This document shows, piece by piece, positions 1 through 5,805 of a stretch of DNA of 8,832 bases. Every line of letters begins with the position of its first letter. Positions within the stretch are counted from its first letter, which is position 1. The DNA lies in contig JAJONK010000078.1 of the NCBI GenBank assembly GCA_021323355.1, forward strand, positions 1 through 8,832. The letters run 5' to 3'. Both the position numbers and the translations under genes were made by a program. The notes beneath the pieces were generated by a model, which saw only the letters and a list, made by a program, of their open reading frames with translations, was not told where the DNA came from and made no database searches. This DNA comes from Deltaproteobacteria bacterium. GTDB taxonomy: Bacteria > Desulfobacterota > Binatia > UBA9968.

Positions 1-299
1 TCGGTATTCCTTCCGGCAGCCATCGCTTTTCTGGCCTGTTCCAGTTTTTCCTTGGCTCTTTGCAAGTCCATTGGAGCGAGTTCGTCCGCCCGGGCCTCGG
101 CAGCCGTGCGCAAGCTGAGTTCCGCCTTTGAAAAGGCTCCAACTGTCGGCTTAGCCGTGCGTTCCGAGTTCAAAGGCAAGATGCTGCAGCCGAAAGATAA
201 GAAAGCCGCTGAAAAGATCACATAGCTAAAGGCGCAGAAGGGCAGGTGCGTCTTCGTGCGGCGGATCATAGCCGCTTTGATGTAGAAGATCGTGCCCAT
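1..299 (-). CDS. DUF4398-type lipoprotein, N-terminal part (cut by window edge)
   Basis: An open frame reads leftward from an ATG at 297-299 through 99 codons and leaves the window without a stop, so the C-terminus is missing. GGAGG lies about 7 nt upstream of the ATG (within 307-313), which supports this start; a second Met at residue 11 is possible. Residues 19-37 are hydrophobic and end in S-F-G-C (Cys38), a slightly imperfect lipobox, so lipid attachment and an outer- or inner-membrane lipoprotein are likely. From about residue 55 the chain becomes charged and helical: a KAELSLRTAAEARADELAP-like stretch, then repeated Ala/Glu/Lys, as in the DUF4398 family. Such proteins are often followed by an OmpA-like peptidoglycan-binding domain, which would lie outside the window. 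The function is unknown beyond an envelope role. Family assignment is from remembered sequence pattern. Confidence 0.78.
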   Translation of the reverse strand, partial: MGTIFYIKAAMIRRTKTHLPFCAFSYVIFSAAFLSFGCSILPLNSERTAKPTVGAFSKAELSLRTAAEARADELAPMDLQRAKEKLEQARKAMAAGRNT

Positions 300-327
300 C
301 GGTTTTCCTCCAGGTTGTTTGATACGC

Positions 328-345
328 CAAGCACGAAATTGCTTG
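328..345. promoter_or_regulatory. Inverted repeat CAAGCA-N6-TGCTTG upstream of the lipoprotein gene
   Basis: Perfect 6 bp arms (328-333 and 340-345) with a 6 bp spacer lie about 30-45 bp upstream of the lipoprotein ATG. It could be an operator or a 5'-leader hairpin. Arms this short occur by chance, and I found no convincing -35/-10 pair around it. Confidence 0.22.
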
Positions 346-791
346 AAGTAAAACACGCAATGTCGCTGGTGAAATTGTATAACTCTGAAAATTAACTACA
401 AGACTGGACGGCGGTTAACGTCGCAATTAGTTATGACAACCAAAATCGAGAAAAGGGCTGGGTTTAATGCGTCTGCGGAGGTCTTATGATCATGTTGGTT
501 TACGTGTGAAACCCACAAAAGTTTGCGGTAGGACGGAGAATTACGGGTTCGGCGGTATTTTCCGCCGGAAGATGAGCGACAGAGAAATGTGTAAATAGAA
601 CCGCGGCTCGCGGTGGTTATATTTCCCTTCGTCCTATGCGCTATCGACTTCAACGAGGTATGACGTACCTCAATGCACGTAACACTAGCGCAAGTATTTT
701 CCGCCAGATATGTTGAGTTAGAACGCTTGCAATCATCGTAATGCGAGCCGTGTAGCTAAACTCTATTCTCCCTCGGGAGTTAGATTAAGAG

Positions 792-798
792 AGAGGAG
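792..798 (+). promoter_or_regulatory. Ribosome binding site of the rhomboid gene
   Basis: AGAGGAG lies 7 nt before the ATG at 806 and fixes that start. Confidence 0.7.
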
Positions 799-805
799 CG
801 CGCGC

Positions 806-1567
806 ATGTTTCCTTATCGCGATGAAAACGAGACTCAACGTACAGCGATCGTGACGCTGGCGCTGATTGCGCTAAATGTGTTTGCCTGGCTGTTCGTGCA
901 AGGGGCCGGCAGCACGTCGGCGCTGGCGCGCTCCGTGTGTGAGCTGGGGCTGATACCCGGAGAACTGACGGGGTCGATCGCGCCCGGTACGCAATTTCCC
1001 ATGGGGGAGGGGATTGCCTGCGCTACTGATCCCGGCCGTCAGCTCTCCCATGTCTTGACGCACATGTTCTTGCATGGCTCGTGGATGCATCTGTTGGGGA
1101 ACATGTGGTTCTTCTGGCTATTCGGCAATAATGTCGAAGATTCCATGGGACGATTGCGGTTCGTCGTGTTCTATCTTTTGTGCGGTTTGACGGCCGCAAC
1201 CGCCCAGATCATCACCAGCCCCGACTCGGCGATTCCAATGGTTGGCGCGTCCGGAGCGATCAGCGGAGTCATGGGCGGCTATCTGCTGCTTTATCCAACA
1301 GTGCGCGTGTATACATTGCTGGTCCTTGGTTTCTTCATTACCTCAATGGCATTGCCGGCTTGGGTGATGCTCGGTTACTGGTTTCTGATTCAGTTCGTTA
1401 GCGGCTGGGTTTCTTTCGGTGGAGAGGCAGGCGGCGTCGCTTTCTGGGCTCACGTGGGTGGATTCGTAGCCGGAGTTGTGCTCGTGAAACTGTTTGCCCG
1501 CTCGGATTATGTGGCCGAGCATAAGGCCCATCACTGGCGGCCGCGCCGAGTTATGAATAGTTGGTGA
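806..1567 (+). CDS. Rhomboid family intramembrane serine protease
   Basis: A 253-residue polytopic membrane protein that should cleave transmembrane substrates within the inner membrane. The rhomboid hallmarks are present. H95-x3-N99 (in HGSWMHLLGN) corresponds to the oxyanion-stabilising His/Asn of GlpG. G-A-S-G at 147-150 carries the catalytic Ser149. The catalytic His216 lies in FWAHVGGF (213-220). Hydrophobic spans are visible near 12-32, 84-108, 118-136, 148-165, 168-200 and 211-230, consistent with a six-helix core. The first periplasmic loop holds two cysteines (C45 and C72) that could form a disulfide. The C-terminus is short and basic (HHWRPRR). There is no extra cytosolic or zinc-finger domain, so this is the minimal type. 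It is convergent with the stress-protein gene 118 bp downstream, and no clear intrinsic terminator separates them. The substrate is unknown; DUF4398 and small membrane neighbours are candidates only by proximity. Confidence 0.93.
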   Translation: MFPYRDENETQRTAIVTLALIALNVFAWLFVQGAGSTSALARSVCELGLIPGELTGSIAPGTQFPMGEGIACATDPGRQLSHVLTHMFLHGSWMHLLGNMWFFWLFGNNVEDSMGRLRFVVFYLLCGLTAATAQIITSPDSAIPMVGASGAISGVMGGYLLLYPTVRVYTLLVLGFFITSMALPAWVMLGYWFLIQFVSGWVSFGGEAGGVAFWAHVGGFVAGVVLVKLFARSDYVAEHKAHHWRPRRVMNSW

Positions 1568-1685
1568 CCCACGCAAGCCGTCCAACGGGAGAATGAGCCA
1601 CCAGCCGATAGCGCCATGCGGGTCCGACGCACAACGTCTCATTGATCCATTGAGCAGCACCGCAAGTTGCCGTCATCCTCGGCTT

Positions 1686-2591
1686 CTACGTTGAAGCTCG
1701 AATCACCAGCACTGGATTTTCCGAATGCCGCACCACCGTTTCTGTGACGCTGCCCAGCACCCAGCGCCTCACCCCTGAACGACCGTGAGTCGACATGGCA
1801 ATCAGCCCGCCGGGAAGGTTTTTGGCGAACGATATGATTTCATCGGCGGGTAAGCCTTCCTTGGCGGCGAAAGATACCCTGGCTATTCCGCGCTTCTTGA
1901 CATCGGCGACCTTGTTCTCGAGATACTCACAGGCTTCGTCTCTCATATCTTTCAGCAAATCGTCCATCGGCAATGCATACCCCTCGATTCCGGCATAGGC
2001 ACTGGTTGGAATGTTATAGGCGCGGATCAACACGATCTCCAGATCCCTCTGCTTGGCCAGCTCAATCGCCACCGGCAATACTCTTTCTGCCAAGTCGGAT
2101 CCGTCCAACGGTACTATCAGCGACTTAAGCGTCGGCCGGTCTTCAGTTCTGGAATTTTCTGCTGCACGTATCAATAACACCGGGTTGCTGGCTCCACGGA
2201 GAACTTTTTCGGCGACGCTGCCGAGCAGCCAGCGGTTCATGCCGGAACGACCATGGGTCGCCATCGTGATCAGCGTATCTTGCTCCGCCGCGGCTTTTTC
2301 AATAATCACTTCTTCAGGCCTGCCGCTGTCCACCACCGTTTTGATCTTAGCTGCCGTTAAAGTAGCGGCGACCGCTTGTAAGTATTTCTCACTGGCGAGA
2401 ACCGCGTCGTCCACCATCGTATCAAGGTGCAGCGCCCGTTCGGCAGTCATATGACTCGCCATATTCGCAACATCGACCACCGCCAACAGTTCAACCACAA
2501 CATTCTTGTCCTGAGCCAAATATCGGGCGTACGGCAGCGCCTTTTCAGCCGTCTTTGATCCATCCAGGGGTACAAGTAGTTTGGTAAACAT
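1686..2591 (-). CDS. Universal stress protein with two tandem UspA domains
   Basis: A 301-residue cytoplasmic protein made of two UspA folds, residues 1-143 and about 155-299. Each opens with a beta strand and the P-L-D-G-S motif (8-12 and 161-165). Each ends with a nucleotide-binding segment THGRSG...GSV...NPVL (112-139 and 268-295). In the ATP-binding pattern G-x2-G-x9-G-(S/T), the second Gly and the final Gly-Ser are kept in both domains (G114, G124-S125; G270, G280-S281). The first Gly is Ala111 in domain 1 and Ser267 in domain 2, a common variant that still suggests nucleotide binding. The start is well supported: AAGGAG lies about 6 nt before the ATG. The family acts in stress and energy-limitation survival by binding ATP or AMP; the exact role here cannot be read from sequence. 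A possible 19-codon ORF lies 38 bp upstream on the same strand. Confidence 0.95.
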   Translation of the reverse strand: MFTKLLVPLDGSKTAEKALPYARYLAQDKNVVVELLAVVDVANMASHMTAERALHLDTMVDDAVLASEKYLQAVAATLTAAKIKTVVDSGRPEEVIIEKAAAEQDTLITMATHGRSGMNRWLLGSVAEKVLRGASNPVLLIRAAENSRTEDRPTLKSLIVPLDGSDLAERVLPVAIELAKQRDLEIVLIRAYNIPTSAYAGIEGYALPMDDLLKDMRDEACEYLENKVADVKKRGIARVSFAAKEGLPADEIISFAKNLPGGLIAMSTHGRSGVRRWVLGSVTETVVRHSENPVLVIRAST

Positions 2592-2629
2592 GGCCTTCTC
2601 CTTGATCGTGATACGTCTCGGTTCGATCC

Positions 2630-2689
2630 TTAGGTACGCGGTGCGCGAGACTTGCGATCTATTTTCGACCTTCTCTTATAACGTGTCAT
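2630..2689 (-). CDS. Possible 19-codon basic leader ORF upstream of the stress protein gene
   Basis: ATG at 2687-2689 is preceded by AAAGGAAG at good distance (about 4-5 nt). The frame ends at TAA (2630-2632), 38 bp before the stress protein ATG. The peptide is very basic (MTRYKRRSKIDRKSRAPRT). The same frame stays open upstream to 2887 without a better start, so this may instead be the tail of a longer or decayed ORF. Possible readings are a translated leader controlling the stress gene, a stand-alone micropeptide, or noise with a lucky ribosome site. No homologue is recalled. Confidence 0.25.
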   Translation of the reverse strand: MTRYKRRSKIDRKSRAPRT

Positions 2690-2933
2690 TTCACTTCCTT
2701 TAATGACGCCGGGCACGTATTCATCAAGCAAATCAGCAGATGGCGGGCGCGGAGACTGGATTTCAAGGGGTTGGAGCCGTGTTATGCGGGACCAAGCCCG
2801 CCATTTCTTACAAGGTAATCGGCTTCGGAAGCAAAGTGGTCGGTCGCGGGAAGATGGCCATACGTTTCTCGGATTCGAATGTCTCATGCGCTTCTTTCTC
2901 GCTCAAAAGGACATGATCAGAGTGGCTCGGTTC

Positions 2934-3050
2934 CTAGCAACTTGGGAAATTGCCGTTCCGCCGGGAGCCGATCCAGGCCATGATCAGATCGCAGATCAAG
3001 ATAAAGATCACCACTGTCACGACATACAACAGTTCTGTTTCCTGTGCCAT
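2934..3050 (-). CDS. Small single-span membrane protein, 38 residues, unknown function
   Basis: The ATG at 3048-3050 has GAGGA 5 nt upstream (CGAGGATTCT then ATG). The product begins MAQETELLYV, has one strongly hydrophobic helix at about residues 8-27, and ends with a basic tail (GSRRNGNFPSC) and TAG at 2934-2936. Acidic N-terminus, helix, then positive residues suggests an N-out/C-in span by the positive-inside rule. The frame continues open upstream to 3140, but that extension has no ribosome binding site and reads like non-coding sequence, so the short form is preferred. I do not recognise the family. Small membrane proteins like this often modulate a transporter, kinase or protease; here the nearest membrane systems are the rhomboid protease and the anchored ATPase pair, which is only proximity. 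An AT-rich palindrome lies 34 bp upstream. Two overlapping longer frames (2703-3107 on +, 2630-2887 on -) look spurious. Confidence 0.5.
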   Translation of the reverse strand: MAQETELLYVVTVVIFILICDLIMAWIGSRRNGNFPSC

Positions 3051-3083
3051 AGAATCCTCGAATGCAGAGAGCTTTTTCTCATT

Positions 3084-3095
3084 TGTTATATAACA
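3084..3095 (-). promoter_or_regulatory. AT-rich palindrome TGTTATATAACA, possible extended -10 or operator for the small membrane protein
   Basis: A perfect 12 bp palindrome lies 34-45 bp upstream of the 3050 start. On the minus strand it contains TATAAC, one base off the -10 consensus, and an upstream TG as in extended -10 promoters. The -35 region (GCACAC at 17 nt) is poor. About two perfect 12 bp palindromes are expected by chance in a window this size, so position and base content are the main support. Confidence 0.3.
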
Positions 3096-3422
3096 GTACG
3101 GCAATAAGTGTGCCTTTTTAAGCGAGGCGGTCGTAACCAAGTGCGGCTGTATGCGGGCGATTTCCTTGCCGGATTGTCGAGCTCAGATCTATGTTCGGCG
3201 AGCCTGTCACCGAAAGTGTTTCCATTATTGCGAATAACCGGCACAGGTTTCTTGCGTATCGGAAGAAAATTATTAGAGAGCCGGGAGCTTGGACGGGTTA
3301 GCAGCCGAACGGGAATTGGTAGTGGTTCAGTTCGAGGTTGCTCTGATCATACCCTGGGGGAAGAACGCGCTTGGGGTTTATCCTGAGTCTCACCGGGGGA
3401 TTCGGAATCACATCAGAGTATG

Positions 3423-3454
3423 GTGCTGTCATCTCGAACGAAGTGAGAGATCTT
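3423..3454. repeat. Dispersed-repeat-like element (TGTCATCTCGAACGAAGTGA type)
   Basis: The stretch reads gtgctgtcatctcgaacgaa followed by gtgagagatctt. It resembles the common short interspersed repeat of many bacteria whose translation shows C-H-L-E-R-S-E-R-S, and that peptide signature appears here in the plus-strand frame. The core is partly self-complementary (ATCTC at 3431-3435 can pair with GAGAT). Only one copy is seen in the window, so calling it a repeat rests on recollection of the family. Confidence 0.4.
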
Positions 3455-3464
3455 TTCGAACGAA

Positions 3465-3489
3465 CCACCTCAGACATCGCCTGATGTGG
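3465..3489. other. Imperfect hairpin CCACcTCAG-N7-CTGAtGTGG
   Basis: TCAG (3470-3473) pairs with CTGA (3481-3484) and CCAC (3465-3468) pairs with GTGG (3486-3489), with a single C:T mismatch. A T5 run follows 10 nt later (3500-3504), which is too far for a standard intrinsic terminator. It lies immediately downstream of the repeat-like element and about 50 bp before the 3540 gene, so it could be part of the element or of a leader. Confidence 0.3.
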
Positions 3490-3539
3490 CTGGACGGCCT
3501 TTTTGGTAGTAAGTTAAACTGTTTGAAACGGATAAGCTA

Positions 3540-3920
3540 ATGACGTTTTGGGGAAACGATCTAGTGACCGAGCTGGAGAGAATCGGCGAAGCGGAAGTGC
3601 GTACGCGGCTGGCACGCGGGGAATTCGGAATGGTTGGGAGCTCCAAATCGACAGCCGTTAAGGCATGGTTGAATTCCAAAGAATCCGAACGCCGGGCTGC
3701 TTGGGAGACTAAAGGGTTAGCGAATTCCGAAGAGGCTTTTTCCACGGCGCGCACGGCCGCTGCGGCCGCCGCGGAGGCTATATCTCGTTCTCGTGAGGCG
3801 ATGACGCTCAGTCGATTGGCCGCAGCTAACTCACGTCGGGCAAATGTTATCGCTATCGTTGCGATGGTTTGCAGCATCGTGGCTGTCATGACTGCTATAA
3901 TCATCGCGATCTCAAATTAG
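3540..3920 (+). CDS. Small C-terminally membrane-anchored protein, unknown function
   Basis: 126 residues. An amphipathic, charged N-terminal part (1-58) includes R-T-R-L-A-R-G-E-F-G and V-K-A-W-L-N-S-K-E-S-E-R. This pattern (LAxGxFG..gS.k..V..WL..KE..R) recurs in many uncharacterised bacterial proteins that end in a membrane helix. Next comes an Ala-rich, probably coiled-coil helix (about 64-98, with six consecutive Ala at 73-78), then a transmembrane helix at about 102-123 and only three residues after it. The bulk should therefore sit in the cytosol, tethered by its tail. An in-frame stop at 3510-3512 and no other ATG make 3540 the likely start, but the ribosome site is weak (GGATAAG). The anchored AAA+ ATPase lies 149 bp downstream on the same strand and may work with it. 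Role unknown. Confidence 0.68.
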   Translation: MTFWGNDLVTELERIGEAEVRTRLARGEFGMVGSSKSTAVKAWLNSKESERRAAWETKGLANSEEAFSTARTAAAAAAEAISRSREAMTLSRLAAANSRRANVIAIVAMVCSIVAVMTAIIIAISN

Positions 3921-3974
3921 TTGGGAAGCAGAATTTACAGGATGTTGAGGTGATAAGCCTGACACATAACGACT

Positions 3975-3993
3975 CGGTGGCAAGACACCACCG
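3975..3993. other. GC-rich hairpin CGGTGG-N7-CCACCG between the two anchored-protein genes
   Basis: A perfect 6 bp GC-rich stem with a 7 nt loop (3981-3987) lies 55 bp after the small gene's stop and 77 bp before the ATPase start. No U-run follows, so it is not a standard terminator. It could be a processing or attenuation element tuning the ratio of the two products, or a chance structure. Confidence 0.3.
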
Positions 3994-4053
3994 GTAAATA
4001 GAGTTTGGTTTATGACCGGCGTGGAGAAGTCGAAGACAAATCCAGCCGCGTCT

Positions 4054-4067
4054 TTGATTAGAATCAA
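4054..4067. promoter_or_regulatory. Inverted repeat TTGATT-AG-AATCAA at the ATPase start
   Basis: Perfect 6 bp arms end 2 nt before the ATG at 4070, exactly where a Shine-Dalgarno sequence would be; no GGAGG-like site exists there. It could be a small translation-blocking hairpin in RNA (loop too tight unless the stem opens) or a protein-binding site in DNA. Support is positional only. Confidence 0.28.
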
Positions 4068-4069
4068 TT

Positions 4070-5071
4070 ATGACTACTCCTCTGTTTTCGTTCTTTACCA
4101 ATCGCTCGCGACGAGTCGTGGAAACCGTCACCCCGGGGCGCACGTTGGCGGATGTCGTCCTCCCTCCTCAAACACGGCGGACATTGGAGCACGCGCTAGC
4201 TCAAGTGCGAAATCACGAACTGATCTTTGGCCGCTGGGGTTTAGGTGAGCGACACATTGCCGGGCGCGGTTTAGCTTTTAATTTTGCTGGGGCGCCCGGG
4301 ACGGGAAAGACCATCTGCGCCGAGGCCATTGCGCATGAACTCGGCCTAAAGCTTCTCGTTGTCGACTACGCTCAAGCAGAGTCGATGTGGTTCGGCGAAA
4401 CGCCTAAAAACATCGTCGCGGCATTTCGCGCCGCCGCCGAGCAAAGCGCGGTGCTGTTCTTTGACGAAGCTGATGCCATTGCAACGCGCCGCTCGGCGGG
4501 AACCATTTTGCCGCACGACCGCGAGAGCAACTTAACCATCAACGTTCTCCTCCGCGAGCTAGAAGCTTTCAATGGGATCGTGATCTTTGCGACCAACCTA
4601 GCGGCGAATTTTGATCCGGCATTTGAGCGGCGCATCCGAACCCATGTGCTGTTTGAAATGCCGGGAGTGGAGGAGCGCGTCCGTATTTGGGAGCTGCAAA
4701 TTCACCCGAAAAAGACACCGCTCCGGGCGGATGTAGATTTCCGCCGGCTCGCCGAGCGCTACCAGATGAGCGGCGGCGACATCAAAAATGCGGTCATCAA
4801 GGCAGCGGCGGCGGCTGCGGCCGAATCTGGCCCTGACCTAGGCAAGCAAATAGGCCAGGAGCATTTTGAAAGGGCCGCCCAAGACGTGCTTTCGGCGAAA
4901 TCAGTAATGCAGCAGTCGCTTTTTGAAGGCGGTTTCGCGGCATCCGATTCGGTGAGCCAGTGGCAAAGCGTTGCGGCGCGATGGCGCACCGCCGTTGTCG
5001 TGGCTTTAGGGCTGGCCGGCACTGCATTGATTGCGGCGCTCGCCGCAGTTGCATTGACCCTCCTGCGTTAG
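4070..5071 (+). CDS. AAA+ ATPase with C-terminal membrane anchor
   Basis: 333 residues with one AAA+ module. Walker A is GAPGTGKT (74-81). Pore-loop-1-like S-M-W-F-G-E (105-110) sits where VPS4, katanin and FtsH carry their aromatic translocation residues. Walker B is VLFFDEAD (128-135, catalytic Glu133). Sensor 1 is Asn176 in FATNLA. The second region of homology has arginine-finger candidates R187-R188. Sensor 2/lid is S-G-G-D-I-K-N (234-240). An Ala-rich lid helix follows, then a linker, then a membrane helix at about 307-330 ending three residues from the C-terminus. There is no protease, MIT or other N-terminal domain. It therefore looks like a tail-anchored remodelling or extraction ATPase on the inner face of the membrane; the substrate is unknown. 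The first ATG after an in-frame stop (4055-4057) is 4070, although its ribosome site is poor. The preceding gene also ends in an anchor helix and is the natural partner candidate. Confidence 0.88.
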   Translation: MTTPLFSFFTNRSRRVVETVTPGRTLADVVLPPQTRRTLEHALAQVRNHELIFGRWGLGERHIAGRGLAFNFAGAPGTGKTICAEAIAHELGLKLLVVDYAQAESMWFGETPKNIVAAFRAAAEQSAVLFFDEADAIATRRSAGTILPHDRESNLTINVLLRELEAFNGIVIFATNLAANFDPAFERRIRTHVLFEMPGVEERVRIWELQIHPKKTPLRADVDFRRLAERYQMSGGDIKNAVIKAAAAAAAESGPDLGKQIGQEHFERAAQDVLSAKSVMQQSLFEGGFAASDSVSQWQSVAARWRTAVVVALGLAGTALIAALAAVALTLLR

Positions 5072-5150
5072 ACCATCTGGGGGCGCAGCCAAGCACCCCA
5101 TGATCCTCGCAGATATCAGTCGAGGTCCTGCATGTAAGTATTTGGATCAT

Positions 5151-5180
5151 TTGCGCCCGGCAACAATCTTAGGCGATAAT
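5151..5180 (+). promoter_or_regulatory. Possible sigma-70-type promoter of the receiver gene
   Basis: GATAAT (5175-5180) matches 5 of 6 bases of the -10 consensus. TTGCGC (5151-5156) is a weak -35 at 18 nt. Transcription would start about 35 nt before the ATG at 5223, which suggests the receiver gene is transcribed on its own as well as, or instead of, from the ATPase gene. Confidence 0.35.
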
Positions 5181-5222
5181 AGTCCCCCGGCCTGTTCCGA
5201 GAGCGCCGCCGGAGTACTTAGC

Positions 5223-5609
5223 ATGGCGAAAATTTTGATTGTCGACGACAACCCGGACGTACGCGAAGTACTTCGATGTCAGCTCGAAATGCTAGGTTAT
5301 TTAGTGATCTCGGCCCAGAATGGTTACACGGGAATTGCAAAAGCGATTGCAGAGCAGCCGGACCTAATCCTGATGGACATCATGATGCCGGAGATGGATG
5401 GCTGGCAGGCGAGCCGAGCTGTGCGCGACAATCCCGAGACCAAGGACATCCCGATTCTTGCGGCCACGGCGATGTGTCGCCGTGCCGATCTCAATGCTTG
5501 CCTGGAAGCGGGTTGCAACGGTTACATCGTCAAGCCCTTCACAATGATAGAATTGAAGCGAAAGATCGGCGAGCTAATCACACGAAACTGCGGCGATAAT
5601 CATTCTTGA
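5223..5609 (+). CDS. Stand-alone CheY-like response regulator receiver
   Basis: 128 residues, a single receiver domain with no output domain. The acidic pair is D8-D9, the phosphoacceptor is D52 (in LILMDIMMPEMDG), the switch Thr is T82, the switch aromatic is Y101, and the conserved Lys is K104 in V-K-P-F. All residues needed for phosphorylation are present. The frame is open upstream to 5100, but ATG 5223 has GGAG 8 nt before it (5211-5214) and begins exactly at the family's usual M-A-K-I-L-I-V-D-D-N, so the shorter form is chosen. Single-domain receivers act as phosphorelay intermediates or bind a target protein when phosphorylated. No histidine kinase is in the window, so its partner is unknown. 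Cysteines at 85, 93 and 98 in the alpha4-beta5 area are an unusual cluster. The gene lies 151 bp after the ATPase gene. Confidence 0.92.
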   Translation: MAKILIVDDNPDVREVLRCQLEMLGYLVISAQNGYTGIAKAIAEQPDLILMDIMMPEMDGWQASRAVRDNPETKDIPILAATAMCRRADLNACLEAGCNGYIVKPFTMIELKRKIGELITRNCGDNHS

Positions 5610-5758
5610 TTACTCACGAGGCGTTCTGCTCAAGAACCGACGGCGAACACTTGGCTCGAACTGCCTGTTGACCTTCGGCTTAATATCAAGCTGCCCGCGT
5701 TGGTTGACTTCACGACAAACAAAACTGCCAGTCCAGACGCTGAACAGCTTGCAAACTG

Positions 5759-5805
5759 GCGCCAAGCCAGGCACTGAAATGTCTACGTGCCTTCTATTTT
5801 GGCGC
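5759..5805. other. Nested inverted repeats: possible structured RNA leader or terminator
   Basis: Outer arms GCGCCAA (5759-5765) and TTGGCGC (5799-5805) are a perfect 7 bp stem. Inside lie AGGCAC (5769-5774) and GTGCCT (5787-5792), a perfect 6 bp stem with a 12 nt loop. A third pairing, GCCAGT (5727-5732) with ACTGGC (5755-5760), overlaps the outer stem by two bases and is mutually exclusive with it. No U-run follows. It lies between the receiver gene and the solute-binding-protein gene, 64 bp before the latter's ATG. The rest of 5610-5868 shows no gene; TTGACC (5668-5673) and TTGACT (5704-5709) resemble -35 boxes but have no -10 partner at proper spacing. Confidence 0.4.

Larger units (their letters stand above)
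300..805. other. 506 bp intergenic region between divergent lipoprotein and rhomboid genes
   Basis: No convincing gene. An 85-codon minus-strand frame (396-653) starts at TTG, lacks a Shine-Dalgarno site and has no recognisable composition. Two compact inverted repeats are visible. CGGCGG-TATTTT-CCGCCG spans 550-567. GAGGTA-TGACG-TACCTC spans 655-671 and could be an operator-sized palindrome. A short hairpin CTCCC-TC-GGGAG (768-779) sits in the rhomboid leader just before its ribosome binding site. Both flanking promoters should lie here, but none matches the sigma-70 consensus well. Confidence 0.4.
3051..3539. other. 489 bp region without a convincing intact gene; decayed or non-coding
   Basis: Plus-strand frames at 3108-3386 and 3289-3540 are open, but they have no ribosome binding site and their composition resembles no known protein. 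A 36-codon frame at 3191-3301 contains NRHRFLAYRKKII, which faintly recalls region 2 of ECF sigma factors. The adjoining frames would have to be joined by frameshifts to continue it (see findings). Near 3423-3454 lies a segment resembling a widespread dispersed repeat, and at 3465-3489 a hairpin. The promoter of the 3540 gene should be at the right end, but I cannot identify it. Confidence 0.35.

Noticed and set aside
396..653. 85-codon minus-strand open frame
   Set aside because: Starts at TTG without a ribosome site and has no recognisable or membrane/soluble protein-like pattern; most likely chance.
555..705. 12 bp direct repeat GTATTTTCCGCC at 555-566 and 694-705
   Set aside because: About two such 12-mer coincidences are expected in 8.8 kb, and similarity stops at the 12 bases.
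2703..3107. 134-codon plus-strand open frame
   Set aside because: No ribosome site, odd composition, and it lies antisense over the better-supported 38-residue membrane protein.
3100..3119. GGCA-N7-TGCC followed by TTTTT, terminator-like
   Set aside because: Stem is only 4 bp; no upstream plus-strand gene needs it.
4012..4248. 78-codon plus-strand frame overlapping the ATPase start
   Set aside because: It is out of frame with the ATPase, has no ribosome site, and its second half is a shadow of a conserved coding sequence.
5078..5100. TGGGG-N13-CCCCA after the ATPase stop as a terminator
   Set aside because: 5 bp stem with a large loop and no T-run.
5100..5222. N-terminal 41-residue extension of the receiver
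   Set aside because: The extension is not receiver-like, whereas ATG 5223 has a good ribosome site and matches the family's normal start.
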